Part shown: positions 54,051-63,382 of the stretch, one piece after another
Numbering within the stretch: the first letter of the stretch is position 1
Layout of the letters: every line of letters starts with the position of its first letter
DNA from: Blattamonas nauphoetae
Taxonomy: Eukaryota; Preaxostyla; Oxymonadida
Assembly: GCA_033064195.1 (NCBI GenBank)
Contig: JARBJD010000243.1
Coordinates: 1 to 64,000, forward strand
Direction: 5' to 3'
DNA length: 64,000 bases
Notes under the pieces: model-generated
Database searches by the model: none
What the model was told of the DNA's origin: nothing
What the model saw: only the letters and a program-made list of their open reading frames with translations
Translations under genes and position numbers: made by a program

Positions 54051-55797
54051 AATGACTCTGATATCCGCTGGTTCCCGAGCTTTGTTGCTCCTCCTTTCAA
54101 TTTGTTTTCCCTTGTGACTTGCGCACGGCTCTTCGGCTCCAATAGTTGTTGTGGAGTGGATAATGAGGTTTGGTCTGGGTGAGGCGTGTCAGGTGCCAAC
54201 CACCAACATTTGCCAATTTCAGATGGTTGGATGGATATTCCTCGCTGAATTTTGTTCCGTATGTTGCACAGGCAAGGGACGCGATGGGTTCTTTGGATGA
54301 GGCAGTCACATCTTTTGTGGGATGGTTCCTTCCATCTACTGCGATATCACTGATTGCCTTCAGACAATCAACGGACACGACGCTAATAACAGAATGGAGG
54401 AGATGTTGGTCTCGGAGATATGCTGGTTGCATAATTTTTCGCTCCAAATTTCTTTGTAAAACTGCGAGTTGGGCCGTTGTATATGAAGCGATTCTGTCAA
54501 CAGTCGTAAAAGGTGTTGGGAAGGAGTAACGATATAGTCCTTAAGGACTCGATGGAGACCTTCTAGAGGAGATGTGGTGAGTTCTCCAAGATGGGGATGG
54601 CGGTCAATTGAGTATGAACAGAACTTGTCTGCAAATGGCAGCCAAGTATTCGAAAGGTATGACATTCCCTTTGGGATTTTTGAGTATTTTTGTTTTAGGG
54701 ACTCAAAGGCAAGGATGAAATTTGATTTCGTGCTTTCTGAGATCATTGATTGGAAATCTCCCATAAAATCCTCAAGCAATTTGTTGTCAGGCAGCTTTGT
54801 TTTCGGATTGATGAGGAGAGGAAGAAAGTATGCTTTGACAGCTGTGAGAATGTGGAAACGGCAGAGAATGACTGGAACGGCAGGCAGAGTACTATGTAGA
54901 GCATTCAACTGGGCGAGTGATCTATCGGAAAGTATGACTTCAACATTTTGAATCCTACTAGATCGTTAAAGGTGTGCAGTATTTCGGAGATATCATTTTC
55001 TGCTTCTCCCTCATCAATCCAAAACCGATAGAAAAGTGTCGCCGCAGGATGTGCGCCCTGCAAAATGGAGGAGGGGCATTCCGTACCTGTTCGTTTTATA
55101 AGTTGAATCCAGGTAGACAACAGATGGAAACAAGCGAAACATCTGAACAGACCTGGGGTCTGCAAAGAACAAAGCTCGAAGGTGTCCTTCTTGATCTTGC
55201 ATTTTCTAAAAATCCACTTTTCTTCACTTAGCTCAGCTTCAAGCATCTCCATCGCGGTCCTGCCTTGCATGGCCTTCTTTGCTCTTCTCTCAGAAGGTTT
55301 GTAAGATCTTTGCCAATCACTGGCACTTCTCTTGTAGAATTGATGCCAACGAGGATGTTCTTCCGTCTTGTTCCCGCCGCAAACTGTGCTATTGCTGATT
55401 TCCGTTCCTCATCCGTGAGACCCCGAGCCTCATGGTAAACGCCCATCTGTTCTACGTGCTTGTGGTCGTGTTCGCGATGGTTCCAGGTTCGCCTCCATTC
55501 TTTGTCACCTATCTTCCGAATGTAGACACCGAATGGACACGAACCAGCGATTGAGAATCGCTTCCTCTTCTGTATGGAATCTGTGCCATCGGTACTATGG
55601 TATGACTTACTGTGTTTACATTTCAGAATTGCCTTTGAATCCACTTTTCCTCCAGCTATCGACAGGATGTAGCCATTTCGAAGAGCGAAGGCTTTGGTGT
55701 CTTCGATTGCACTGGCACGACTGGCAAAAGTTTCATCAGGAGGAGGAACGAAATCACTGTCTTCATCGTCTGAGAGACTATCTTCAATGAATGACAT
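54050..55797 (-). pseudogene. MULE transposase, decayed
   Basis: It starts MSFIEDSLSDDEDSDF at 55797. The N-terminal part has a FAR1/WRKY-GCM1-like zinc-binding domain (CKHSKSYH, CPFGVYIRK, WNHREHDHKHV). The core carries VVYLDSTYKTNRYGMPLL, the first catalytic aspartate region typical of MULE transposases, then a region with VILCRFHILTAVKAYF, matching the C/H motif that precedes the catalytic glutamate block. The frame changes at about 55265, 55190, 55020 and 54940, so the enzyme is broken. A C-terminal part (SVVSVDCLKAISDIAVDG) continues to about 54100. It would have moved this element and the two shorter MULEs. Confidence 0.85.
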
Positions 55798-55853
55798 CGA
55801 GACAGTTGCAACAGCTCACCAATAATAATTTTACATTTGGAGTGAAGTGTGAC

Positions 55854-57848
55854 TCAGATTCCACTCCGGATATTCATGTGACACATCGACATCGTCTCCT
55901 CAACCAGCCGACTCGCGACAACCATCTCCTCAATCATCCGACTCGCCACAACCATCTTATCAACCATTCGATTTGTTGACATCGTCTCCGCAACCAGTCG
56001 CTTCGTGAGAACCATCTCCGCAACCAGTCGCGTCGTGAGAACCATCTCCGCAACCAGTCGCTTCGTGAGAACCATCTCCGCAACCAGTCGCTTCGTGAGA
56101 ACCATCTCCGCAACCAGTCGCTTCGTGAGAACCATCTCCGCAACCAGTCGCTTCGTGAGAACCATCTCCTCAAGCAGTCGCTTCGTGAGAACCATCTCTT
56201 CAAGCAGTCGCTTCGTGAGAACCATCTCCGCAACCAGTCGCTTCGTGAGAACCATCTCCGCAACCAGTCGCTTCGTGAGAACCATCTCCGCAACCAGTCG
56301 CTTCGTGAGAACCATCTCCGCAACCAGTCGCGTCGTGAGAACCATCTCCGCAACCAGTCGCTTCGTGAGAACCATCTCCGCAACCAGTCGCTTCGTGAGA
56401 ACCATCTCTTCAAGCAGTCGCTTCGTGAGAACCATCTCTTCAAGCAGTCGCTTCGTGAGAACCATCTCCGCAACCAGTCGCTTCGTGAGAACCATCTCCT
56501 CAAGCAGTCGCTTCGTGAGAACCATCTCTTCAAGCAGTCGCTTCGTGAGAACCATCTCCGCAACCAGTCGCGTCGTGAGAACCATCTCCGCAACCAGTCG
56601 CTTCGTGAGAACCATCTCCGCAACCAGTCGCTTCGTGAGAACCATCTCCGCAACCAGTCGCTTCGTGAGAACCATCTCCGCAACCAGTCGCTTCGTGAGA
56701 ACCATCTCCGCAACCAGTCGCTTCGTGAGAACCATCTCCGCAACCAGTCGCTTCGTGAGAACCATCTCCTCAAGCAGTCGCTTCGTGAGAACCATCTCTT
56801 CAAGCAGTCGCTTCGTGAGAACCATCTCCTCAAGCAGTCGCTTCGTGAGAACCATCTCCGCAACCAGTCGCTTCGTGAGAACCATCTCCGCAACCAGTCG
56901 CTTCGTGAGAACCATCTCCGCAACCAGTCGCTTCGTGAGAACCATCTCCGCAACCAGTCGCTTCGGGAGAACCATCTCCGCAACCAGTCGCTTCGTGAGA
57001 ACCATCTCCTCAAGCAGTCGCTTCGTGAGAACCATCTCTTCAAGCAGTCGCTTCGTGAGAACCATCTCCTCAAGCAGTCGCTTCGTGAGAACCATCTCCT
57101 CAAGCAGTCGCTTCGTGAGAACCATCTCCTCAAGCAGTCGCTTCGTGAGAACCATCTCCTCAAGCAGTCGCTTCGTGAGAACCATCTCCGCAACCATCCG
57201 ACTCGTTGGCATCGTCTCCGCAACCATCCGACTGGTTGGCATCGTCTCCGCAGCCATCCGACTCGTTGGCATCGTCTCCGCAACCAGTCGCTTCGTGAGA
57301 ACCATCTCCGCAACCAGTCGCTTCGGGAGAACCATCTCCGCAACCAGTCGCTTCGTGAGAACCATCTCCTCAAGCAGTCGCTTCGTGAGAACCATCTCTT
57401 CAAGCAGTCGCTTCGTGAGAACCATCTCCTCAAGCAGTCGCTTCGTGAGAACCATCTCCTCAAGCAGTCGCTTCGTGAGAACCATCTCCGCAACCAGTCG
57501 CTTCGTGAGAACCATCTCCGCAACCAGTCGCTTCGTGAGAACCATCTCCGCAACCAGTCGCTTCGTGAGAACCATCTCCTCAAGCAGTCGCTTCGTGAGA
57601 ACCATCTCCGCAACCAGTCGCTTCGTGAGAACCATCTCCGCAACCAGTCGCTTCGTGAGAACCATCTCCGCAACCAGTCGCTTCGTGAGAACCATCTCCG
57701 CAACCATCCGACTCGTTGGCATCGTCTCCGCAACCATCCGACTGGTTGGCATCGTCTCCGCAGCCATCCGACTCGTTGGCATCGTCTCCGCAACCAGTCG
57801 CTTCGTGACAACCCCCTCCTCCTCAACCTTCCGAATCGTTGACTTCAT
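55854..57848 (-). CDS. Decapeptide-repeat ORF in the right TIR, 664 aa, intact
   Basis: Mirror copy of the ORF at 45239: the same MKSTIRKVEEEGVVTKRLVA start 273 bp inside the element end, then ETMPTSRMVA blocks and about 60 decapeptides. Here no unit is shortened, so the frame stays open through the array to a non-repeat C-terminus (MVVASRMIEEM, then SMCHMNIRSGI). It stops 57 bp before the transposase start on the same strand, so both could share one transcript from the TIR. Whether it is translated is unknown; an intact frame of this length may only reflect the 30-bp period. Confidence 0.45.
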   Translation of the reverse strand: MKSTIRKVEEEGVVTKRLVAETMPTSRMAAETMPTSRMVAETMPTSRMVAEMVLTKRLVAEMVLTKRLVAEMVLTKRLVAEMVLTKRLLEEMVLTKRLVAEMVLTKRLVAEMVLTKRLVAEMVLTKRLLEEMVLTKRLLEEMVLTKRLLEEMVLTKRLLEEMVLTKRLVAEMVLPKRLVAEMVLTKRLVAETMPTSRMAAETMPTSRMVAETMPTSRMVAEMVLTKRLLEEMVLTKRLLEEMVLTKRLLEEMVLTKRLLEEMVLTKRLLEEMVLTKRLLEEMVLTKRLVAEMVLPKRLVAEMVLTKRLVAEMVLTKRLVAEMVLTKRLVAEMVLTKRLLEEMVLTKRLLEEMVLTKRLLEEMVLTKRLVAEMVLTKRLVAEMVLTKRLVAEMVLTKRLVAEMVLTKRLVAEMVLTKRLVAEMVLTTRLVAEMVLTKRLLEEMVLTKRLLEEMVLTKRLVAEMVLTKRLLEEMVLTKRLLEEMVLTKRLVAEMVLTKRLVAEMVLTTRLVAEMVLTKRLVAEMVLTKRLVAEMVLTKRLVAEMVLTKRLLEEMVLTKRLLEEMVLTKRLVAEMVLTKRLVAEMVLTKRLVAEMVLTKRLVAEMVLTTRLVAEMVLTKRLVAETMSTNRMVDKMVVASRMIEEMVVASRLVEETMSMCHMNIRSGI
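55890..57815 (-). repeat. 30-bp satellite array, right TIR, about 64 units
   Basis: Same units as the left array in inverted orientation, so the arrays belong to the TIRs. Two blocks of the GTCGGATGG...ATGCCAAC type (57181-57290 and 57705-57815) show that an outer segment was duplicated inward. Units near 55890-55980 are diverged. All visible units keep the 30-bp length. Confidence 0.96.
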
Positions 57849-58276
57849 CTAAACCAAGTCTCTCTCTTTTCTCACTTCGACATCCCACTTTGTGAACGAA
57901 GTTAGTTCGCGACCCTTTACCTTAATCTATCATTTTCAATCTTTGAAATTGCTCGATTCTCCTTTTCTCTCTATTCCACGTCTCTGTCATTCATTAAAGA
58001 CACATTATAAACCAAAATAGAGACAATAATAACAGATCTGCGTGTAGACTTTCAGATCTGCGTCTAGACCGATCTGCAGATCTGCGTCTAGACTTTTTCG
58101 GATCTGAGCCTAGACTTACCCCTCAATCGTGACCACACCCTGCTTCTCGTTGGCCGCGACTGGGTTTGATTTTCAGGATGGAAAGTGGGATTTGAAGGGG
58201 ACATTGATGAGAGATGGATGTGCATGATTGTGTGGTGATTGTTGGGCAAAATGGAGCTCTCTTGATGACGGATTGG

Positions 58277-60390
58277 GGGTAAGTCTAGGCTCAGATCTAG
58301 AAAAGTCTAGGCGCAGATCTGCAGATCGGTCTAGGCGCAGATCTGAAAGTCTACACGCAGATCCGTCATTCTTCGCCTTGCTTTTGCTTCCATATCACAT
58401 TTTCGACATCCGACATCTAAATTTCGATATCATTTCTTCTTTTTCGTTCACTTCTCACCTTATCCCGTTTTTTAGACTGTTCTCACAATGTTCAAACACT
58501 CCTTGGGTTGATCAAGTCTTCTCACCGACTCAACGAAGAATAACGCCTGGATGATGGTTCACTAGCAAATGTATGTCATCTAAATCCTATTTCATTCTCA
58601 TTTTCTGCCTTATCGATCCCACAGCTCTATGATACGTTTGACGTTCCGCACACCGTCTACGAAGACATGTGCGTTGATACACATTTTCTCCCATATCAAC
58701 TGATTGCAAGAACTAATGGGTTTGCTTTTTCGTCTTTTCTTCCCTTTTGTTGGTTCTTCATCGATATCAGCTCAAACTCTTTTCACAAAGTGCCAACCCT
58801 TCATCCTCGTTCTTCTCGCCCTTCACGAATCTTCAATTTTGTATTCGTTCCCTTCTGGACATTATCAGGGGACGAAAGTGTGTGAAAATTACCTATAGTT
58901 TTCAGGAGATCACTTCCGTCTCGATCTCGATTCATTCTCCTCGCTGTATGACTTCCCTCTGTTCATCTCCTCTCTGTTCTGTTGTCTTCATAGATCAGGA
59001 AACTTCAGATCCATTGTTGGTTCATTGGAGCCTTCGATGATCACGAAACACCGTTGTTCACCTCGCTCCGTATTAAGTGGGGATCCTCACTCGAATTCGC
59101 ATCTACATCTCCCACACGATTCATCTCCCCGTTCTGACGGCCGACGAACCAAATCCTTCCTGAATTTGTCCATTTCACATCACTCAACATTGTGATCCCA
59201 TTACAACGTCTAACATCACGTTCACAATTGTAACACCATGCGCAACGAATTTGTCCAACTTATCAATTAAAAGAACCACAAGACGAGTCAATTACTTCGG
59301 AATTGTCTTCAGATTTGCCGTTCGATCTCGACATTGGACTACAACCATCATCACCATCAAGATCACAGTTCCTCTCCAATCAGAACGATCCCCGAATGGT
59401 CTCAGAGGGAAAAACGGAGCAGGACATGTTGAACAATCATTATTATTTGCAGAAATTCGACTAACATCGCCACTGTTGAGACGGAGGAATGGAATAGCAG
59501 ATACGAAGATAAGAGGTGAATTTCCATGTATGCACTTAGAATCGTCAACAAAGACCACTTTTCATTTTTTGTGCTTTTTGTTATCTTCTTCAAGTTCTTA
59601 CAGCCTTTGATCTTTCTTTTTCTCAGTTTCGCCCAATTCCGTTGATGTACCAAATTATTGTTATTCGGATCATCCGCACAGTAACGTGGAGTCTGCAAAC
59701 ACTACTCAAACCGCTAGTAGATGCCATTCTGATTCAGAAGAAGTCAGGACAAAGCATGGAAGAAAAATTGAAAGACAAGAAGAGAGAAGAAGAAACAAGT
59801 AAGAAAGGGAACAGAAAATGAGTGCGTCGCTCGATTCTGGCTGACTATGACCAACCGATTGACGAGTATGACAGCTTCCACAACAATCTTCAATTCTCCC
59901 TTCATCAGTATTCTCCTCGTCTCTCCTCCCTCCCAGTAGCATTAAATTCCTTCTCACCACCTCCTCCTCCCATCATCTCGCTCAATTTTCCCACTATGCC
60001 TTCTCCCTCCTCTCAATCACCTCTCTCCGCATCCTCTGCTCATATGGATGAGACCAGACACCTCTAAGTTGTTCGTTCATTTCCAGCCTTCTTACACGTC
60101 ACGACAAACCAACGTGATTGATCAAATTGCTTCAAATGACCACTTCCTCCTTGATCAACCCAGGACATGTTTGAACATTGGGAAAACAGATGGAAGAATG
60201 TCAAAAAGTGAGAAATGAGCAAAAAAAGTGGAAATGATGTCGAAATTTAGATGTAGGATGTCGAAAATGTGATATGGAAGCAAAAGCAAGGCGAAGAATG
60301 ACGGATCTGCGTGTAGACTTTCAGATCTGCGCCTAGACCGATCTGCAGATCTGCGCCTAGACTTTTCTAGATCTGAGCCTAGACCTACCC
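58277..60390. mobile_element. MULE, 2114 bp, non-autonomous
   Basis: The ends GGGTAAGTCTAGGCTCAGAT and the inverse GAGCCTAGACCTACCC are flanked by the exact 9-bp duplication ACGGATTGG (58268-58276 and 60391-60399). The TIRs extend about 245 bp (58277-58521 and 60148-60390), including CTTTTGCTTCCATATCAC. No transposase. It lies only 155 bp from the end of the 13.2-kb MULE, but its subterminal TIR sequence differs, so it is a separate subfamily. Confidence 0.93.
58522..60147 (+). other. Interior of the 2.1-kb MULE, captured sequence
   Basis: Several plus-strand stretches look like exons of unknown genes: DTFDVPHTVYEDMCVDTHFL after an AG near 58622; DHFRLDLDSFSSLYDFPLF near 58910; and EPQDESITSELSSDLPFDLD near 59270, which stays open to a stop at 59462. 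None matches a family I know, and no single frame joins them. This fits capture of cellular gene pieces (Pack-MULE), but random sequence is not excluded for any one of them. Confidence 0.4.
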
Positions 60391-61194
60391 ACGGATTGGG
60401 ATTGTGAGACGGCCTCTCCGAAACGATCGGCATCGACCGTCGTGCTGAACGATTCGGAAATTGGAAGAACGAAAATGGTTGTCGATGCGCACGCGCGGAT
60501 TGTTGATGGCTGGGACTGGAAGAGAGATGACGATGGAAAGAATGGAGCTGACCGACGAAACCAGAGCCAAACGAGGTTGCTGGCAAAAAGACAGTCGGAG
60601 GGTGTTGGTGAGGGAGGGAAGAGCGAGTGATGGACACAGCGACAACCCGAACGATCTGTCCTTGACTCTGCCGCTGCTGGCGAGTGTGTGCTCGTCGCTG
60701 GACTGTTCTGAACAGGACTCGTCGACAGTGATCGAGCCATCCGCTGTAGTCTTCGTCCCAACTCTGACATCGACGCGCTGCTCGCACTCTCCGCTGCTCT
60801 TCTGATTCTGGTCTCGCCGATCTCGAATGCTGCGCTGAGATTGGTTGAGCCACTTGAGATCTCTGGCACTCCATCCTCATCGCGTGCCCTTCCCACTTCC
60901 CTCCTCCCCAACTCGCTGTCTCCTCTCTCGTCGTCTGTTTGATCGTCGCTCGCTCGCCAACGAAGCTGTTGAATGGCTTCGAGACCCCTTCTCTCGTCCA
61001 GTTTCCCTCGATGATCACTACATTCTCCTTCGCCGCGACTGTCGCACTGCTCAGAAATGGGAGTCTTCGTCATGTTGGAGTGAATGACGATGAGCGTTGC
61101 GGTGAATGGAGGTCGAGAGTGCACTGCTCAGAAATTCACTTTCAATGGGACCGATCATAACCTGATCTCAGAAAGTTCTTTCCTCAATTTCTCT

Positions 61195-61430
61195 TCTTTC
61201 AAATTATCTCCTTCCAAGTGTTCTTTGTCATCAGCGTCTTTCAGGCTCCAAAGTGCTGAAGGAGGGCCCACAAGGCAACGGAACACTCCAAATGGTCACT
61301 ATTGGGAAGAAAATGAAGAATCAATGAAGAAAGAAAGGAGAGAGGAAACAAACTGGATCCAACATTCGCATCAGAAGCGCTCGTTCTTCGCCTCCACAAT
61401 CAGACTCAATCATCGAAACGAAACAACTCG
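61195..61430 (+). other. Patchwork of copied gene fragments
   Basis: Positions 61225-61300 match the start of coiled-coil-Rho copy A near 35690-35755 (GTCTTTCAGGCTCCAAAGTGCTG-like). Positions 61345-61412 match the protein kinase region at 39180-39250 (CATCAGAAGCGCTCGTTCTT). The ubiE fragment follows at once. Three unrelated pieces are therefore fused in 250 bp. Confidence 0.65.
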
Positions 61431-61784
61431 TTTGATGCAGCCATTGTGGCTTTTGGTGTTCGCAACTTCGAAAAATTGGACAAAGGACTGAAAGAGATCC
61501 TTCGCGTGCTGAAACCCGGCGGACAGCTTATGATTCTGGAATTATCGACTCCCCAACATTTCCCGATGAAGCAGGGCTATTGGCTGTACTCCAAGCTGTT
61601 TATTCCAACCGTCGGCCGCCTGATGTCCAAAGACAGCGTCGCCTATGCTTATCTGCCGAAATCGATCGAGGCCTTCATTCAGGGCAAAGACATGACGGAT
61701 ACCCTGCTGAAGAATGGATTCAGCCAAGCGACGTACAAAACATACACTTTCGGTGTTTGCACTATGTATTTGGTGACAAAATAG
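61430..61784 (+). pseudogene. ubiE: ubiE/menG methyltransferase C-terminal fragment, copy B
   Basis: The frame reads [40 protein letters not shown], then [40 protein letters not shown] and [13 protein letters not shown], then a stop. This is about 117 residues of the C-terminal half of a UbiE/MenG methyltransferase (motifs for the final strands of the Rossmann fold), with the SAM-binding glycine loop missing. It most resembles Bacteroidetes menaquinone enzymes from memory. No start codon in a plausible context and no intron. Likely a bacterial DNA insertion; copy A is at 29307-30260. Confidence 0.78.
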
Positions 61785-62100
61785 CGTTTATTCGAGCATA
61801 CTGGGCTGTGTTAGAAAACCCAGCACCAGCGTTTCTCGGTTCGTTTCGCACTTATTAAGTTTTAAACATCATTTCTTCGTGAATCAGTCTTTTGATGGTA
61901 AGTTCTCTTTTTTCTTCATCTTTCCTGCAAAGATAACGCCACCAAAAGTGAATGATGCAAGGGATACTCCATTTCGTTTGAGGAGTCAAACAAAAAAGGA
62001 GAGAAGATTGGTGGAGATGTGAAAAAAGTAAAAAAAGAAAGTGCCCACTTGTGGACAGATTCTTGCTTCGACAACGAATGAAAAACGTGAAAGTGAATAT
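61785..62100. other. Interval between ubiE fragment and Rho gene
   Basis: Nearly identical to 30261-30578, so it belongs to the duplicated segment. It contains GTGTTAGAAAACCCAGCACC, which resembles the terminus of the PIF-like MITE but has no partner. No gene seen. Confidence 0.5.
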
Positions 62101-63051
62101 TCACATGACCTCGCAGTTTGAATTTCCGTCATCATCACTACCTCTTCCAGATCGTCTTTTGGTCAATGCCCTTTCGAGAGCTGCCTTTGCAACGGTGTCG
62201 AAGACATCCGAAAGGTTTTCTTTTGTTTTCGCCGAACACTCAACGTATTTGTACAGTTTCAGTCTCTCCACCAGTTCCTCGGCCTGCAATGAAGACAAAA
62301 AGCGGAAAGGTGAGGCAGGAGATGAGAGAGTGGAGAAAAGTGGCAAGGAGGGGAAGAGAAGGAATGTGTTGGTGATGGCGGCAGACCTGCTCCTTCGAGA
62401 CAAGAGTAGTACCGTCAGGGGGATTCGCACGATAATCACTCTTTGTGCCAACAAGCACAACGGGAGTGTCGTGTGTATATGTACAGATGTCTGGGAAATA
62501 CTGTCGAGACGAAAAGATGATGATATGGAAACACCAGATGAAGACAGACTCGGCTTTCAATGTTCTTAAACGACTGCTCATTGATTATGGAGAAGAGAAG
62601 CAAGAAAACATCTGTTTCGGAGAAACTGAGCGAGCGAAGTCTGTCGTAGTCTTCTTGGCCTGAGGACAGTTGAAAGTGATAAAAATGAGATAGATGTAAT
62701 GATATAGACCATAAAAATGTCATAAATGGACTTGAAGCACATACCGGCAGTATCCCACAGTTGGAGTTTCACTTTCTTTCCATCCACCACTTGAAGTGAT
62801 TCATAGTTGTCGAACACTGTGGAAACGGATGTGTCAGAAAACGAATTTTGGGTGTAGGAGAGAATGAGGCATGTTTTACCGACAGCGCCATCACCAATCA
62901 CAGAAACTTTAGCTTCCTGAAAGTGAAACGAATTCCGAGTTGGGAGGAATGCGATGATTGAAAAGAAGGGGAGGAGAAGAGAGTGAGGAAGGCAGAGATA
63001 TGAACAGACCGTCACAATAGAGTTTCCAGATTGTGCACCACTTCGTGACAT
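62101..63051 (-). CDS. Rho-family GTPase, five exons, 206 aa
   Basis: Exons: 63051-63010, 62916-62745, 62659-62550, 62500-62387 and 62283-62101; spliced length 621 bp, divisible by three. Introns are 93, 85, 49 and 103 bp with donors GTCTGT, GTATGT, GTCTGT and GTCTGC. Motifs: P-loop GDGAVGKTC, switch I VSTVFDNY (Rho type), [16 protein letters not shown] (G3 and switch II), GTKSD (G4; TKxD as in Rho), ECSAKT (G5) and a C-terminal NCEVM CAAX box for prenylation. It should act as a membrane-attached switch for actin or vesicle traffic. It has all catalytic elements, including the switch II glutamine. Copy A (30579-35759) is its degenerate relative. Confidence 0.92.
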
Positions 63052-63075
63052 TGAGATAAGCTATTAAGGGCGTCA

Positions 63076-63175
63076 TGACAAACGAGAGCACTGGCTTCAA
63101 GGGTTGATCGAATGGAAGACGACGAAGAGCGACTTCGAATGGGAAGAGTGTTTGAAAACAAGTTGGTTTCGACAT
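63076..63175 (-). pseudogene. 5' fragment of the helical-repeat gene family
   Basis: It encodes MSKPTCFQTLFPFEVALRRL and PFDQPLKPVLS, matching the first 33 residues of the intact gene at 17729-18703. The match fades just before exon 1 of the Rho gene, so the fragment has been cut and now abuts the Rho 5' end. The ATG context is retained. Confidence 0.7.
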
Positions 63176-63382
63176 TTCAATGATCAAGGCCATCAATTTT
63201 TTCATGAATCTACAACTGACCACAGCTTTTTTGTTCCTCAGTGATGATCTCTGATTCAGTCTTACTTCAACATTGTGATTGTATTGTGTGTTTCTCCTTT
63301 TCTAACATTTTTCCGAGACCTCAACTTTTCTCGGTCTTTTTCTCGTATTCTCTGAGTTTTTTTCTGATTCAACAAAACTTTA
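63176..63382. other. Upstream region of the terminal kinase gene
   Basis: AT-rich, T-rich sequence. An ATG at 63241 (MISDSVLLQH) could open exon 1 of the kinase, but I could not find a donor that joins it in frame to the glycine loop, so the 5' end of that gene is undetermined. Confidence 0.4.

Larger units (their letters stand above)
44966..58121. mobile_element. Large MULE, 13.2 kb, with satellite-filled TIRs and a transposase gene
   Basis: The ends GGGTAGGTCTAGACTCAGAT and the inverse GTCTAGGCTC...TTACCC are bounded by a 9-bp duplication with one mismatch (CTCGATCGT at 44957-44965, CTCAATCGT at 58122-58130). The first 273 bp of both ends are almost identical in inverted orientation. Both then lead into an ATG-initiated frame (45239 on the plus strand, 57848 on the minus) and a 30-bp satellite array. 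Between the arrays lies a decayed MULE transposase. Mutator-like elements typically have long TIRs and 9-bp duplications. This is the probable source family of the two smaller MULEs here. Confidence 0.93.
58214..60630 (+). pseudogene. Short host ORF split by the 2.1-kb MULE
   Basis: The frame starts MDVHDCVVIVGQNGALLMTD at 58214 and reaches the MULE duplication at 58276. It continues in the same frame at 60400 (DCETASPKRSASTVVLNDSE, VVDAHARIVDGWDWKRDDD) to a stop at 60630. Joined, it would be 97 residues; a donor-like GTGTTG at 60602 suggests that a spliced gene may go further, through open plus-strand sequence to about 61090 (SPTKLLNGFETPSLV). No family recognised. Confidence 0.4.

Noticed and set aside
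45270-57815. CRISPR array
   Set aside because: The 30-bp units are head-to-tail with no spacers, and the context is a eukaryotic MULE.
31499-60390. One giant element spanning all MULE ends from 31.5 to 60.4 kb
   Set aside because: Each pair of ends has its own matching 9-bp duplication, which assigns ends to three separate elements.
60155-61124. Minus-strand frames of 255-287 codons
   Set aside because: They run through the MULE terminal repeat into host DNA, are Arg/Ser-rich, and oppose plus-strand sequence that rejoins in frame across the MULE.
61430-61784. Functional host COQ5/ubiE gene
   Set aside because: The SAM-binding half is missing in both copies, there are no introns, and copy A is split by a MITE.
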